Made by a program: the position numbers and the translations under genes
Assembly: GCA_023443315.1 (NCBI GenBank)
Contig: JAEZVA010000035.1
Location: 1 to 51,061 of the forward strand
Direction of reading: 5' to 3'
Length of the DNA stretch: 51,061 nt
From: Bacillota bacterium
GTDB taxonomy: Bacteria > Bacillota > Clostridia > Oscillospirales > Ruminococcaceae
The notes under the pieces: generated by a model
Seen by the model: the letters and a program-made list of their open reading frames with translations, nothing else
Databases searched by the model: none
What the model was told of the DNA's origin: nothing
In this document: positions 49,465-51,061 of the stretch, piece by piece
How the letters are laid out: every line of letters begins with the position of its first letter
Position numbering within the stretch: the first letter of the stretch is position 1

Positions 49465-50976
49465 TTATGCCCGTTTTAGGCGAATGACGTTCCACGAAGC
49501 CTTGTGCAGAACGGTTTTCAGAACGCCGCCATCCAGCTCGCTGTCCTGTCTGGTGCTCGGTGCGACGTTTTGACCGGCTGCGGAGTTGGATGCAGTCATT
49601 TCAAAGCCCTCCATGCAGATCCACTCAATGAGCGAAACCCCGCCAAAGGCGCGCAGGTCGGTTTCGAGCAAGACGTCCTCCGAACAGCTGCGGTTGACGG
49701 CAAAGATGGTAATCTCCTCGGTTTCGGGGTTGTAAACGGGTATCGCCTCGATATCCGTTACATCGCCGTGACCCTTTGTGTCATGCTTTGTTGAGTTTAA
49801 AATGGGCTGCAGCGCAATGCCGCGTCCGTATACAGAGGCGTGCAAGAACGGGTAGTAGATGGTCTGCTTCCATGCGGTGCCGTTTGTCTCGGTCATAATC
49901 GGCGCAATAACGTTCACGAGCTGGGCGAGGCACGCCATACGAACGCGATTGCTGTACTTCAAGAAGGTGATTAACACAAGACCCACAACCAACGCATCCT
50001 CGAAGGTATAGATGTCCTCCAAAAGCGCGGGCGACACCTGCCAGGGACGGTTTTTCATGGTGTCGGCATCCGCGTCGTTGGAATGGAACCACACATTCCA
50101 CTCGTCATAGCTCAGGTTTAATGTCTTTTTGCTTCTTTTTCTTGCCTTTACATAGTCACAGGTGGAGATAACGGTGTGAAGAAAACGCTCCAAATCTTGG
50201 GTGCAGGCAAAGAAGTCCTCGGTGTCGTTGTTCTTGTTGCCGAAGTATTGGTGCAGCGAGATGTAATCCACATGGTCGTAGGTGTGCATCAGTGTTTCCG
50301 CTTCCCATTCGGGGAAGGTTGGCATATCCACGCCCGAGCTTCCGCAGCTCACAAGCTCGATAGAGGGGTCAATCAGCCTCATCGCCTTGGCGGTTTCCGC
50401 CGCGATTCGTCCGTATTCCTGCGCGGTTTTGGTGCCAATCTGCCACGGTCCGTCCATTTCGTTGCCCAAACACCAGGTTTTGATGTTGTAAGGCTGTTTG
50501 TCACCGTGGCTGATGCGCAGGTCGCTGTAATAGCTGCCGGAGGGGTGGTTGCAGTACTCCAGCAGGTTGCAGGCGTCAGCAATTCCCCTTGTGCCAAGGT
50601 TCACCGCCATCATAATCTGCGAATCCACCATGCGCGTCCATTTGTAAAACTCGCTGATGCCAACGGCGTTGGGCTCAAGGCTTCTCCACGCAAGCTCCAG
50701 ACGCTTTTTTCTTGCTTCGAGGGGACCAACGCTGTCTTCCCAGTAAAAGTTAGACACGAAATTGCCGCCGGGGTAACGGATAATGGGCACCCTTAAATCC
50801 TTTACAAGCGCCATCGTATCGGTGCGAAACCCGTCTTTGTCCGCGCTGGGGTGACCGGGCTGGTAGATGCCGTCGTATACCGCGCGACCGAGATGTTCAA
50901 TAAACGAGCCGTACAGCCTATTATCAATCTCGGCAATGGAAAGTGCGGGGTCTACCGTCATTTTTGATGTTTTCAT
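49465..50976 (-). CDS. abfA: Alpha-L-arabinofuranosidase (GH51)
   Basis: A 503-residue GH51 enzyme, of normal length and without signal peptide. The acid/base is E173 in CLGNEMDGPW and the nucleophile E292 in LSYDEWNVW. RYPGGNFVSNFYWED near residue 67 is also conserved. It releases terminal arabinofuranose from arabinoxylan or arabinan oligosaccharides in the cytosol. GGGAG lies 6 nt upstream. An inverted repeat in its promoter suggests local repression. Confidence 0.95.
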   Translation of the reverse strand: MKTSKMTVDPALSIAEIDNRLYGSFIEHLGRAVYDGIYQPGHPSADKDGFRTDTMALVKDLRVPIIRYPGGNFVSNFYWEDSVGPLEARKKRLELAWRSLEPNAVGISEFYKWTRMVDSQIMMAVNLGTRGIADACNLLEYCNHPSGSYYSDLRISHGDKQPYNIKTWCLGNEMDGPWQIGTKTAQEYGRIAAETAKAMRLIDPSIELVSCGSSGVDMPTFPEWEAETLMHTYDHVDYISLHQYFGNKNNDTEDFFACTQDLERFLHTVISTCDYVKARKRSKKTLNLSYDEWNVWFHSNDADADTMKNRPWQVSPALLEDIYTFEDALVVGLVLITFLKYSNRVRMACLAQLVNVIAPIMTETNGTAWKQTIYYPFLHASVYGRGIALQPILNSTKHDTKGHGDVTDIEAIPVYNPETEEITIFAVNRSCSEDVLLETDLRAFGGVSLIEWICMEGFEMTASNSAAGQNVAPSTRQDSELDGGVLKTVLHKASWNVIRLKRA

Positions 50977-50993
50977 TATGGTCTCCCTTTTAG

Positions 50994-51057
50994 TTTAGAA
51001 TAATATAAAATAATTTATCCTTTTCTAAATTGTAGTCCATCCAGATAGCAAAAGTCA
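50994..51057 (-). promoter_or_regulatory. Promoter and inverted repeat of abfA
   Basis: TTGACT (51057-51052), 18 nt, TACAAT (51033-51028). TTTAGAA / TTCTAAA arms (50994-51000 and 51022-51028) span the start of transcription and may be the operator. Confidence 0.6.
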
Positions 51058-51061
51058 AGGT

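Noticed and set aside
1..51061. CRISPR array, rRNA operon or integron
   Set aside because: No regularly spaced repeats, rRNA-like conserved stretches or integrase with attC sites were seen on either strand.

Overview
The window looks like a chromosome segment of an anaerobic, low-to-mid GC Firmicute, probably class Clostridia. This is inferred from rubrerythrin, a PerR-type regulator, class III ribonucleotide reductase, FeoAB, GGAGG ribosome binding sites, TTGACA/TATAAT promoters, DUF2975/XRE and ECF/DUF4367 gene pairs, and an AraM-type arabinose locus. No rRNA or CRISPR array was seen. There is one tRNA (Gly, CCC).

Positions 1-18010 form a sulfur amino-acid island, almost entirely on the minus strand. 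Its most unusual part is a long operon reading from about 9.46 kb down past the left edge. The order is 48-codon leader ORF, terminator, DUF4418 membrane protein, MacB/FtsX-type permease and ATPase, nitrogenase-like D and K subunits, NifX-like protein, NifB, O-acetylhomoserine sulfhydrylase (MetY), SsuA-like lipoprotein, and the start of another gene. The D/K subunits keep the cysteines that hold the P-cluster in nitrogenase, and the D subunit keeps a cysteine at the cofactor position. No true NifD signature is present. Pairing with NifB, MetY and a sulfonate-type transporter suggests a nitrogenase-like C-S bond reductase that feeds thiol into methionine, related to methylthio-alkane reductase. 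No NifH-like gene lies in the window.

The island continues with mccB-mccA (reverse transsulfuration), luxS-metNIQ (homocysteine recycling and methionine import), and an Rrf2 regulator with an M20 peptidase and a C39-like protein. Two layers of control can be read directly. First, four promoters carry the same dyad, CATAT-N7-ATA with AT-rich flanks, next to or just downstream of the -10 box, including the promoter of the Rrf2 gene itself. Second, three operons begin with a short ORF followed by an intrinsic terminator, and two of these ORFs contain striking Cys or Met/Cys codon clusters (CCRCC; CMPCCAMC). This predicts ribosome-mediated attenuation on top of an Rrf2 (CymR-like) regulon.

Positions 18-23.4 kb hold an ISL3 transposase remnant, an XRE/DUF2975 pair, perR-rubrerythrin, a tiny membrane protein, a VanY-like carboxypeptidase, two TrkA-type proteins and tRNA-Gly. 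Positions 23.4-29.8 kb are accessory: a secreted protein with an ECF sigma/anti-sigma pair, then a prophage lysis and tail remnant cut off by an IS3-family element. Positions 29.8-42.7 kb are housekeeping: trxA, an ArAE-HAD fusion, nrdDG, a nitrilase, feoA-feoA-feoB, guaA and an SLH protein. Positions 42.7-51 kb end with a large lipoprotein and an arabinoside-utilisation locus (GH43, AraM, an HTH regulator and GH51). All functional calls come from reading motifs by eye. No database search was run.
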